A stretch of 53,088 nucleotides of DNA from CAZBDV01 sp964490765 (GTDB lineage Bacteria; Cloacimonadota; Cloacimonadia; Cloacimonadales; JAJBBL01): positions 1 to 53,088 of the forward strand of contig CAZBDV010000012.1 in NCBI GenBank assembly GCA_964490765.1, written 5' to 3'. Shown one piece after another: positions 36,905-46,081 of the stretch. Every line of letters starts with the position of its first letter. Position 1 is the first letter of the stretch. The position numbers and the translations under genes are program-made. The notes under the pieces were generated by a model that was given only the letters and a program-made list of their open reading frames with translations, searched no databases and had not been told where the DNA came from.

Positions 36905-39900
36905 ATGAAAAAGCTTATAATCTCGCTAGTCTTTATTATCTTGCTAAATATTTCCTTTTCTTTAGCAATAACCGGTGCTCCGATAGTATCTAATGTAACG
37001 ATGAATCAAAGCGAAGGAAATGTATATATTACGTATGATCTTAAGTTTAACACAAACCCTGTTGATTGTAAGATATCATTGCTGATATCTGATGATGAAG
37101 GATTAACATTCTCTGCTCTAGCACATCCTGATTTCTTAACTGGAGATATTGGACTCAGAGTTCATCCAGGAGTAGACAAGAAAATCATATGGCATCTTCA
37201 TGATCAGTATTTAAATATAGGAAGCTTTAATATTTCTGGCGATACATATCGAGCTCGGGTAATAGCAACAAGAAATGATGGACTGTCAACTCCCCAAAGA
37301 GAAGTTAATAGAACCTTTAACGATATACAAGAGTATAATATTTGGGCGAGTCGACATAATAATGTTGGCAATTTATCAGTATGGAACGATGCTAGTAATC
37401 TATACATAGAATCTTCGTTAGTTGATTTTTGGCTTCTTCAAAAAACACATTTAGCTGTTGCTAATAGTTTGGATGGTATTCCAAGAAACAGACCAGGAAT
37501 TCCAGTACCAGGACTTTTTCCCTATATAATAGAATATGATTCACTGTTAGCTGAAACAACTTATGTGATTCAATTAGATGATTATGGTTTCATTCCGGAG
37601 GATGATATAATCATAGCTATTCACTCAGAGATTATTCATTCAGTGAATCCACCTGATGATAATGTTTTTACTGCTGTTTCTCATATTGAAGGAGCTGGTG
37701 AAGTATTAGAAGAGTCTGCATGGGGAGGTGACACATATGGACCAGGCCCTAGATGGTGGTACTACGCAGACTATACTATTCAAATGGCGCAAATCGCTAC
37801 TCCTACATTTAATCCCTCAGGTGGTTTTTACGAAGAAGAAATAACGGTTAGTATTTTTTGCGAAACAGATGGAGCGACCATTTACTACACGACAGATGGA
37901 AATGAACCAACAGAAGAATCATTGATGTATGATGGCCCTATAACAGTATCGGAAACAACAACTTTAAAAGCCAAAGCTTTTAAAGAACATTTTGAATCGA
38001 GTGAAACAGCGATAGCAGATTTTACATTTGATGGTTTAATGATCTCCTTATCAGATTATTCAGGTGCACCAGGTAGTATTTTAATATTATCAACTGATCA
38101 AGAATTATCAAACACTGAAGATTATTTGCTGCACTTTAACGATTCATATTCTCCTTTACTAAGATGGGATGAATTGGAGTACCAAGTAATTGTACCTGTT
38201 GTTCCTGTGGGTCATACAGAAGTTTATCTAAGAAATATTCAAGATAATTCGCTTTCAAATACCCTTTCATTTGATGTTTTACCATTACCAGAGACTGGAT
38301 TGCCACCTGGTGAAGTTGCTGCAAATGTAGTAGATTTATACAAAGGAACTGTTGAGGTAATAAGAGACATAATCATGCCTAATTTCAATGCTATTGATGT
38401 AGTAAATGATTATAACCTCGCATTGGTGGATTTTGAGCTTGATCGAGCTATACACTTGTTAAATCTTATGGAACAAGAAATCCAGTCCCTATCCAACGAT
38501 GAAAAAGCAATATTCGATCAATTACTTTTTTCTTCAGGCATGTACGATTTTTTTGAGATATCTGCATCAGAAATTAGACATTTTGATCGTAATGGATCTA
38601 TATACAATACTCATTATCTGTTAGCTACTTTAGATAGTATGTCAGCTATTCTAACTTTTTCTAACAGAGTGCTAACTCTAGGCGGTGCAGCTGCAACTAT
38701 AGCTTCTGGAGGAACATTAGGCCCAGTTTTTACAATTGGAGTCATTGCTTTAAGTATAGTTGATAATTTCATTGATGCATTTATTCCAACAGATCTTGAG
38801 GAACTATTTGTTGATCATGATATATTATTTGTACCATTAGATGGATTCAATCAAGTAAGAATAATGGGTGTATTTGAAACTCAAAATACCATCGAAAATT
38901 TTGCAATTTCATCTTTTGTCAGTGTAATGACTGGTGGTCTTGGTTTAGATGCTTTCGAAACTCTTATAATTGATGCATTAACGGCTCTAAACGTAGAGGT
39001 ATATGAAAATATCTCTAGTATAGGAGATGATTGGCAACCAATAGAACCACCTGTTGTGCGTGTTGATCCAGCATATTATACTGGTGGTTTTAACTCGTTT
39101 CAAAACGTTATGAGTAGTTATGGAGGTGTACTCTTTAGTGGAGGATCTCTCTTAAACTTCCTTGTATCAAACATAGCAAGCGTGGATTTCTATACCGTGA
39201 ATCCTAATATTGGTTCGTTTAACGCAAATGCATCCTCTATTTACGGCTGGAATGAAGGTAGTTCAAGTCTTGTTTACGGAGGTTATCGTTTCAAAGGTTT
39301 TGAAGGAGTATTGGGGTTTTTTGCAAGGCTACTTGGTATTGAATGGCCTCAACAATTAGAATCTAACCAAATTGGACCTTGCTTTTTTCAAGTAATTCAA
39401 ATTGATGAGACTTCAATCACAATCAATTCTTATCCCGAAGGTGCTACTATATACTTAAATGGGACTAATATGAATGTCATTACACCAGCAGTTCTAGAAA
39501 ATCTAATGCCGGGAGATTATCATGTAAGATTGTATAAGATTGGCTATAATGAGTACAATGAGTATTTTACTCTTTCGAGTGGTGTTCCATACTTCATCAA
39601 TGTTGATTTAGGATACCCTATACCTCCTTTGCCAGTTTTTACTATCAATCATCCACTTGATGGACAAACTTTTACTAACAATGTCATTAATGTATCTGGT
39701 CATATACAGCTTCAAGATGCTCTTGGGAACTACTTACCTTTCCCTGGAAATCATGCCATTTTGACCTTAAATGGAATAGATCAGGTAATTCCTGTGTCAT
39801 CAGGTCAATTTAATACTCCATTATCAATTCTGTCAGGAGGTAATACTATTCAATTAAGAGCTAATAGTAGTAATGGAGATACAGGGATTAGTGATGTGAT

Positions 39901-40408
39901 AACTGTATATGGCGATTTTGGATACAATGACATTGAGATTACATTAACGTGGAACACACCAAGTGCAGATCTTGATCTTCACGTATGGAATCCATTGGGT
40001 GAACATTGCTATTATGCTAATATGACTATTACGGAAGGGTCATTAGACATTGATGTCTTAGTAGGATTTGGTCCTGAGACATTTACTGCACCAACTGCTC
40101 TTAATGGTACTTATATTGTTAAGGTTAATGCCTATTATTTAAGAAATGATCCTTATTCAGATGCTACTGTACAAGTCAACCTAGGAGGTACAGTAATAAC
40201 TTATGGCCCACATCGCTTTTATGTGCATGATTTTAATGGAAACAACCCAGATGCTTGGTGGAATGTTACAACATTCACTGTATATAATGGAAGAATACTT
40301 GATGATCCCCAACCTATATCCCAGGAAATGATGCAAAAAGTAGCTAATGATCTTATGAACTTAGAAGAGAAGATGTACTATGATTTTACCTTAGAAACTT
40401 CACCATAG
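36905..40408 (+). CDS. Large secreted multidomain protein (CHB_HEX_C-, PEGA- and DUF2135-like)
   Basis: A 1167-residue protein with AGGAGG immediately before the ATG and an N-terminal signal peptide (KKLIISLVFIILLNISFSLA). Domains judged by motif: an N-terminal beta domain (~22-120, VYITYDLKFNT, ISDDEGLTFS); a chitobiase C-terminal-like module ~298-375 (DGATIYYTTDGNEPT); an IPT-like strand region to ~460; a helical middle with a glycine/alanine-rich hydrophobic stretch ~590-625; a PEGA domain ~837-900 (SYPEGATIYLNG, GDYHVRLYKIGYNEY); a bacterial Ig-like segment (HPLDGQTFTNNVINVSG); and a DUF2135-like end ~1005-1110 (TWNTPSADLDLHVWNPLG). It is probably a cell-surface or matrix protein. It shares an operon with the small NPFNP-domain gene just upstream. 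Confidence 0.82.
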   Translation: MKKLIISLVFIILLNISFSLAITGAPIVSNVTMNQSEGNVYITYDLKFNTNPVDCKISLLISDDEGLTFSALAHPDFLTGDIGLRVHPGVDKKIIWHLHDQYLNIGSFNISGDTYRARVIATRNDGLSTPQREVNRTFNDIQEYNIWASRHNNVGNLSVWNDASNLYIESSLVDFWLLQKTHLAVANSLDGIPRNRPGIPVPGLFPYIIEYDSLLAETTYVIQLDDYGFIPEDDIIIAIHSEIIHSVNPPDDNVFTAVSHIEGAGEVLEESAWGGDTYGPGPRWWYYADYTIQMAQIATPTFNPSGGFYEEEITVSIFCETDGATIYYTTDGNEPTEESLMYDGPITVSETTTLKAKAFKEHFESSETAIADFTFDGLMISLSDYSGAPGSILILSTDQELSNTEDYLLHFNDSYSPLLRWDELEYQVIVPVVPVGHTEVYLRNIQDNSLSNTLSFDVLPLPETGLPPGEVAANVVDLYKGTVEVIRDIIMPNFNAIDVVNDYNLALVDFELDRAIHLLNLMEQEIQSLSNDEKAIFDQLLFSSGMYDFFEISASEIRHFDRNGSIYNTHYLLATLDSMSAILTFSNRVLTLGGAAATIASGGTLGPVFTIGVIALSIVDNFIDAFIPTDLEELFVDHDILFVPLDGFNQVRIMGVFETQNTIENFAISSFVSVMTGGLGLDAFETLIIDALTALNVEVYENISSIGDDWQPIEPPVVRVDPAYYTGGFNSFQNVMSSYGGVLFSGGSLLNFLVSNIASVDFYTVNPNIGSFNANASSIYGWNEGSSSLVYGGYRFKGFEGVLGFFARLLGIEWPQQLESNQIGPCFFQVIQIDETSITINSYPEGATIYLNGTNMNVITPAVLENLMPGDYHVRLYKIGYNEYNEYFTLSSGVPYFINVDLGYPIPPLPVFTINHPLDGQTFTNNVINVSGHIQLQDALGNYLPFPGNHAILTLNGIDQVIPVSSGQFNTPLSILSGGNTIQLRANSSNGDTGISDVITVYGDFGYNDIEITLTWNTPSADLDLHVWNPLGEHCYYANMTITEGSLDIDVLVGFGPETFTAPTALNGTYIVKVNAYYLRNDPYSDATVQVNLGGTVITYGPHRFYVHDFNGNNPDAWWNVTTFTVYNGRILDDPQPISQEMMQKVANDLMNLEEKMYYDFTLETSP

Positions 40409-40501
40409 TTTCTTCTTTGATTGAAACGAAATACTAAGATTAATTAAGGCTTTAACATAGCATACGCTTAAAGACTTAATTATTGCAAGGCATTGAGAAT
40501 G

Positions 40502-40543
40502 AATCGATTAGGGTGCAGACGGTATATCTGCACCCTATTGATT
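40502..40543. terminator. Strong hairpin downstream of the large secreted-protein gene
   Basis: AGGGTGCAGA (40510-40519) pairs perfectly with TCTGCACCCT (40527-40536) around a 7-base loop, and flanking AATCGATT/ATTGATT extends the stem with one mismatch. It lies 94 bases after the stop at 40408 and well before the convergent gene ending at 40751. No U-run follows, so it may be an RNA-stabilising end or bidirectional terminator; the remaining intergenic sequence shows nothing else. Confidence 0.55.
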
Positions 40544-40750
40544 AACAATATGTATGGTAAATCTAATTTATATCTTATCGATTATTTATGTAGATATCTT
40601 TTATATGGTTCTTATGAAAGCGTTTTATTACAAAATCAATTTATTGTCAGCGCTACTGAATAATGCACCTTGTAGGTATTGAAAATTGCTCCACTTTTTA
40701 AACGGTATAAAGGCTGTGGCTGCAGGAATGATATTTCTTATCTGTAAGTA

Positions 40751-41617
40751 CTATAGAACATTTCGGCAAATTCTCAGACCTGTCGGAATAAATGGAAAAA
40801 TAGTTGAGGGATATCTGGAACCCACGTTCAAAAAATGTTCTATCAGAAAACTACCTCCCCTTACGACCATTTTATATACCGGTGAATCAGAAATATAGGT
40901 ATCAGAAGTGGGGTTTTTACGGTTAAAATAACCCCAGCACCATTCCCATAATAGTCCACTCATATCATATATTCCTAGTTCATTCGGTTTTTTCATTCCA
41001 ACCGGTTGAATTTTGCTGTCACTGTTTTTGCCATACCAGGCGACCTCATCCAGAATATCTCCCCCTGAATAAATATATCCCTTTGATTTTACACCCCCTC
41101 TGGCAGCAAATTCCCACTCGGTTTCCCTGGGTATTCTGAATCCATTTGCAGTCCAGTTAACAGATATGTTGAGATGGTTTTCATCCATTTCGTTCCAGCC
41201 TTTCTCCCATCTATCCGGATCTGTGCCATAATCATCATAACTGTATGCGGGAGTTAGACCTTCTTTTAAACTCAACCTGTTGCAGTATTCAATGGCTTCA
41301 AACCAGTTGATATTACATTCGGGAAGATTTAATCCACTGAAATATCTATCTTTTGGTTTCATCAACTGAGTCCACTTTTCTTGAGTTAAAAGGTATTTAC
41401 TGATATAGAAACTATCTGATGACAGCTTAGCTTTTTTGTTAGCAATGCTGGGATTTTTCATTACCCTGTCAATCGTACCCCCTTCGACAAAGACAAAATC
41501 AGGGATTGCGTGTCTCTCGCTTGAGATCTCAACTTTTTTTGAGAAACTTGCTCCGCAAACCCTGCATAGAGTATGATTATTCCCAAGTAATGATCCGCAA
41601 TTAAAACAGAATATCAT
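40751..41617 (-). CDS. FGE/SUMF1-fold protein with N-terminal zinc ribbon
   Basis: A 288-residue protein; GGAGGA precedes the ATG. Residues 1-26 form a zinc ribbon of four cysteines (CFNCG then CRVCG). The rest is a formylglycine-generating-enzyme (C-type-lectin-like) domain: FVEGGTIDR at the start, YLLTQEKWTQLM, INWFEAIEYCNRLS, a conserved WEFAARGG, ELGIYDMSGLLWEWCW, VVRGGSF, and TGLRICRN near the end. The two cysteines of true formylglycine-generating enzymes are not both present in the C-terminal region, so enzymatic sulfatase activation is doubtful. Such domains often act as binding modules next to signalling or TPR proteins. A second FGE-like gene lies at 45009, beyond the TPR gene. Cytoplasmic, as no signal peptide is seen. 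Confidence 0.85.
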   Translation of the reverse strand: MIFCFNCGSLLGNNHTLCRVCGASFSKKVEISSERHAIPDFVFVEGGTIDRVMKNPSIANKKAKLSSDSFYISKYLLTQEKWTQLMKPKDRYFSGLNLPECNINWFEAIEYCNRLSLKEGLTPAYSYDDYGTDPDRWEKGWNEMDENHLNISVNWTANGFRIPRETEWEFAARGGVKSKGYIYSGGDILDEVAWYGKNSDSKIQPVGMKKPNELGIYDMSGLLWEWCWGYFNRKNPTSDTYISDSPVYKMVVRGGSFLIEHFLNVGSRYPSTIFPFIPTGLRICRNVL

Positions 41618-42098
41618 TGCTCCTCCATAAATGATCTTTATACGCTAATCAATGTATCAAAAAATCAACGTTATTACCATCGGCGCATCACTCACCGAAT
41701 ACTCATTAATTTACATACGCTGCCGTTGGTAATTTCAGCCTCCTATCAGTGCTTCGTAAACGGGTGTCCCCCCACCTCTTGAACTTCGTTTTCCAGTCCG
41801 TTTCCGGGTAATCTGCCTGGGTCTTTTTGATAGAATGCCTCCCTGCCTGAATATTTAGTTAATATACAATTCTTGTGGTGTCAACGGAAATTTGAAATGC
41901 ACCTTTTCTGCAGACTGTAAGGCAGATAAAACAGTCTCATACTTTCATTTTGAATTGTCGTTAAGTTGCTTGACAGATGAACCTGGAATATTTGAATTTA
42001 TCGGAGAGACGGTTGCCTCCTAAAATAGTTATTGAATAAGATCTTTCGTTCTTTCAGGAAAAGAGATCCTCTCTTTTATGAAGCAGGCAGGAGAAAAA
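41618..42098. other. Divergent intergenic region
   Basis: About 480 bases between the minus-strand FGE-like gene and the plus-strand TPR gene. An imperfect 12-bp inverted repeat (41673-41684 with 41722-41733, 11 of 12 matching) is present. TTGACA at 41970-41975 has only a poor -10 partner 17 bases on. No gene is seen. Confidence 0.4.
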
Positions 42099-44719
42099 AT
42101 GGAATTAACAGCCAGGGAATTATATGATAAAGGTGTCGAACTTTATGAACAGGGTAATTATCAGGAAGCCTTAGACTATTTTGATAAAGCTCTTCAGCTT
42201 GACTCTAAAGATTATTATCTCTGGAGCTACAAAGGAATGGTATATTACAGACTTTGCAATTATCAGGAAGCGATATCCTGCTATGATGAAGCATTAAAAA
42301 TAGATCCTGAATCAAACAATCAATGGTTTAATAAGGGTCTGGCATTAGAATGCACTGGTAATTATGAGGAGGCTGTAAAGAGTTATGACAGGGCTACCGG
42401 ATTAAGTCCTGATAATGCTGATTACTGGTATCGCAAGGGGCTTGCTTATAATACTCTCGGGAAAAACGAGGAGGCGATCTCCTGCTTTGACGAAGCATTG
42501 AAAATTGATCCCGGTGATTTTTATGTCTGGGATAAGAAAGGAGCGACCCTGTTTGGATTGAAAAGATATAAAGAAGCTGTAAACTGTTGTGATGAAGCAT
42601 TGAAAATCAGACCTGAAGACGCTGATACCTGGCGGAATAAAGCACTTTCTCTGGAAAACGATCGTAATTACAAAGAATCTCTTGATTGTTACAATGAGAC
42701 ACTGAGAATCGACCCTGACAATGAGGGTGCCATAGTTAACAAGGGAAATGTCCTGAGCTATCTCGGAAGAGAAGAGGATGCTTTAAAATTATACTCTGAG
42801 GCGGTTCTGACACATACGGATAACTCAATTTTATGGAATAACAAAGGTGCATGCTTAAGAAACTTTGGCAGACATGAAGAAGCGATCACCTGTTATGAAA
42901 AAGCCTTAGAGATCGACCCCAAAAATTCTAATGCCTTGAGCAATAAAGGGTTTTCCTTATATAAACTCGGGAAACATCAGGAAGCCTTACCTTTTTTTAA
43001 TGAAGCGTTAAGGGTAGATTCTGAAAATGCCCATGCCTGGTATAGAAAAGGGGAGGCATTTGATGCTCTTGGCAGACAGCAGGAGGCTCAGGAGTGCTTT
43101 AATCGCGCTATCTTTCTCGACCATATATACGGTTTTGACAGAGTAGATATTGCTGAAATAAATGCCACCCTTGATAATGATCCCCGGAATGCCAGAACCT
43201 TGTTCGATAAGGGCACGGCTTTGCTACATCGCTGTAGATACCAGGAAGCCATTGAATGCTTTGATGAGGTTTTGAATATAGATCATCAAAATGCCAGAGC
43301 CTGGAATGCCAGAGGATTTTGCCTACATAACATTTTCAAGTATACGGAAGCGTTAGAGTGCTATGACGAAGCACTCAGGATAGATCCTCATAGCTCAAAT
43401 GCCTGGAATAATAAGGGCAGAGTGCTTGAACTTCTCGAAAGGAACGAAGAGGCTATAATCTGTTACGATCAAGCACTCAAAATAGAGCCGGAATATGCTA
43501 TAGTCCGGTACAATAAGGGAAATGCATTACTCAATCAAAGCCGGTATCAGGAAGCTTTAGTCTTTTTTGCTGCATCTTTGAAAATGGAACCGAATAATTT
43601 CAAAATATGGCTGGGAAAGGGGGATGCTCTGCATAGACTTAAACGATATGAGGAAGCTATTGAATGTTTTGAAGAATCATTGAAAATTCTCCAGTGTGAG
43701 TTTCCCTGGCACAATAAAGGACTTGCCTTGTATGAACTTGAAAGATATCAGGAAGCTATTGAATGTTTTGATGAAGCAATCAAATTTGACCCTAAAGAAG
43801 CAGGTTACTGGAATAACAAAGGACTTGCTCTGGCTAAACTTGATAAGTATCAAGAAGCAGTTGCATGCTATGATGAAGCTCTGAAGATAGATTCGGATGA
43901 AGTGAGGTTTATGATGAATAAAGGATATACATTGTGCAATTTAAGGAGATTTCAAGATGCTTTTAACTGCTATGATAAGATTTTAACGATAGATTCGCAG
44001 AATTCCGGAGCCTGGTATAATAAGGGGATTTGCTTGTTTTTATTACGTGAATATGAGAATGCCTTAACCTGTTTCGATGAAGCACTCAAAATTGATCCAG
44101 AATACAATTCTGCCTGGAATTACAAAGGATCTTCCCTATATTACCTTAGTAGATATCAGGAAGCCATTATATGTTTTGATGAGGCTTTAAGAATTGACCC
44201 TGAAGACATCTCCGCCTGGATTTACAAAGGANNNNNNNNNNNNNNNNNNNNNNNNNNNNNNNNNNNNNNNNNNNNNNNNNNNNNNNNNNNNNNNNNNNNN
44301 NNNNNNNNNNNNNNNNNNNNNNNNNNNNNNNTGATGAGGCTTTAAGAATTGACCCTGAAGACATCTCCGCCTGGATTTACAAAGGACATTCACTTTATGC
44401 CCTTACTAGTTATCAGGAAGCCATTACATGTTATGATGAAGCTATAAAAATTGATTCCGCAACAGCTGTTGTGTGGGAATATAAAGGATATGCTTTATAT
44501 TATGCAGAAAAATATCAAGAAGCTTTAATCTGTTTAGATCAGGCACTCAGAATTAAACCGAAATTAGAAACAGCTTCTTTTCATAAAGGACTTGCCTTGT
44601 ATAAACTGAATAGATACCAGGAAGCATTAATCTGTTTCGATGAAACACTTAAAATCAATCCAAATCACAAGTCAGCCCAAGAAAGGAAGAAAGATATTTT
44701 GAGCAGAACTGATATATAA
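42099..44719 (+). CDS. Large TPR-repeat protein, interrupted by an assembly gap
   Basis: A tetratricopeptide protein of about 24-25 repeats of 34 residues, consensus AWxxKGxALxxLxRYQEAIxCFDEALKIDP. I start at 42099, where AGGAGAAAAA precedes the ATG; an in-frame ATG at 42078 lacks a good site. The frame is broken only by 100 N at 44232-44331. The last 55 bases before the gap are identical to the first 55 after it. If the N and one copy of these are removed, the frame continues exactly in register (YKG then HSLYALTSYQEA) to the stop at 44719. No signal peptide or catalytic domain is present. TPR arrays of this kind are protein-interaction scaffolds. FGE-fold genes lie on both sides and may be its partners. 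The true repeat count at the gap is uncertain. Confidence 0.88.
44232..44331. other. Assembly gap (100 N) flanked by identical 55-bp ends
   Basis: The segment 44177-44231 is identical to 44332-44386. A 100-N run is a default scaffolding placeholder, and an overlap of exactly 55 bases is a common de Bruijn k-mer length. The simplest reading is that the two contigs overlap and the gap length is artificial, though a whole number of 102-bp repeats could also be missing. Confidence 0.9.
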
Positions 44720-44775
44720 TGTCACAAGATAACAGATATTGAAGAAATCGGTAATGTTTATCAAACATATCAATC

Positions 44776-44815
44776 CCGGAGAGTTATTGAGAGTATTGCT
44801 CCTGGCATCGAAGAG
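44776..44815. repeat. 40-bp direct repeat, copy 2
   Basis: Matches 31309-31348 with two mismatches, same orientation, 13.5 kb apart. The frame through it reads RRVIESIAPGIEELIR and stops at a TAG near 44850. This looks like the tail of a lost gene. The rest of 44720-45008 shows no other feature apart from the AGGAGA ribosome site of the next gene. Confidence 0.7.
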
Positions 44816-45008
44816 CTGATACGCTTAGCTCCGCAGGTCTTAGATAGTTAGTTAATTGAGCATTGATTTGTGTTTTCCCTCACCATTTATGGCTTGACTA
44901 TCAATGCATTCGGAGATATAATTAATCTAATCTAAAGTAAATTCAACTATATGGAATAGGACATTAGGTTAGTAGTTTTTCAGATAGAAACTGGCAGGAG
45001 AAGAGATT

Positions 45009-45800
45009 ATGCTCAACACGTTTAAAAGAATCTCGGGCAGAGAAATGGTGTTAGTGGAGGGTGGAACATTTGAAATGGGCGGTGAGACGGATAATCCAAG
45101 AGGTTGGGCTCTGCCGATTCATACTGTTAGAGTAGAGAGTTTTTACATCGGAAAATACCTGATAACTCAAAAGGACTGGCTGGAAGTGATGGGATTCTCT
45201 GATAATACATACATTGGTGATAATGTTCCAGAATTTTTTATCAACTGGTACAAGGCGATAGAGTTCTGTAATGCACTGAGCAGGAAAGAGGGTCTGGAAT
45301 GTGTTTATGATATTAGAGTATGCAAGCATTTTTCTGCAGCTAATGAAGGATCTGATGAAACAAAAACTTACATTGATGTTAACCAGAAGGCAAATGGTTA
45401 CAGATTGCCGACTGAAGCAGAGTGGGAATTTGCTGCCCGAGGTGGAAACAAATCGGAAGGTTTTTTGTACTCCGGAAGCAATGATTTGGACGAAGTGGGT
45501 TATTATTCTGATAATAAAGAGGATACAGACAAATTTCCCGAAGTTGGAGAGAAGAAGCCAAATGAATTAGGGATCTATGACATGAGCGGTCATTTATGGG
45601 AATGGTGCTGGGACAGGTTCGGCAGATACCCTGCAGGTTCCAGCAAAGATCCTGATGGTTTAATAACCGGTTCTCATAGAGTTCTGCGTGGAGGAACCAG
45701 AATGCATAAAGATTCCTGGTGTACTGTTTTCTTCCGCTGGCGAGGCTATCCAGATGGTTTCTTCCCAGCAGGGGTCAGGCTTTGCAGGAATATCCTCTAG
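45009..45800 (+). CDS. FGE/SUMF1-fold protein
   Basis: A 263-residue protein of the formylglycine-generating-enzyme fold. The ATG has AGGAG about nine bases upstream. Motifs in order: MVLVEGGTFEMGG at the start, YLITQKDWLEVM, INWYKAIEFCNALS, GYRLPTEAEWEFAARGG, ELGIYDMSGHLWEWCWDR, RVLRGGT and a final AGVRLCRN. It is better conserved in the fold core than the homologue at 40751-41617 and lacks the zinc ribbon. One cysteine (DSWC) occurs near the expected active-site loop, but the canonical pair is not evident. A binding or regulatory role is therefore as likely as catalysis. It follows the TPR gene on the same strand after about 290 bp. No signal peptide, so probably cytoplasmic. Confidence 0.87.
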   Translation: MLNTFKRISGREMVLVEGGTFEMGGETDNPRGWALPIHTVRVESFYIGKYLITQKDWLEVMGFSDNTYIGDNVPEFFINWYKAIEFCNALSRKEGLECVYDIRVCKHFSAANEGSDETKTYIDVNQKANGYRLPTEAEWEFAARGGNKSEGFLYSGSNDLDEVGYYSDNKEDTDKFPEVGEKKPNELGIYDMSGHLWEWCWDRFGRYPAGSSKDPDGLITGSHRVLRGGTRMHKDSWCTVFFRWRGYPDGFFPAGVRLCRNIL

Positions 45801-46081
45801 AGTTATCGACACCGATCAGGACAAGTGTTGAGATGGTTGAGGAAGTTTAGAAGGTTTTGGAATAAGAAGAGCAAGGAGAATGACTGGTTACGTGTTACGT
45901 GTTACGAGTTACTGGTTACCTGGTTGTTAAAAGTTTAGAGTTTAGTAAAAACCAGAGGAAGCTATATCAATGAATAATGAATAATTGGAGTTGAATGTTG
46001 GTACAGCTACTCTATTCTTCTAAAAAAAAGTTGCCAGAATATGGCGTGAAAATATATTAAGAGTGAGGAATTTGAAACAGT
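45801..46081. repeat. Intergenic tract with GTTAC-type tandem repeats
   Basis: At about 45888-45923 a period-8 run of GTGTTACG-like units occurs (GGTTACGTGTTACGTGTTAC and variants). A 23-base stretch TCAATGAATAATGAATAATT plus GGA near 45968-45990 recurs near 52374. Same style as the other period-7/8 modules. No gene is visible in the rest of the interval. Confidence 0.6.
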
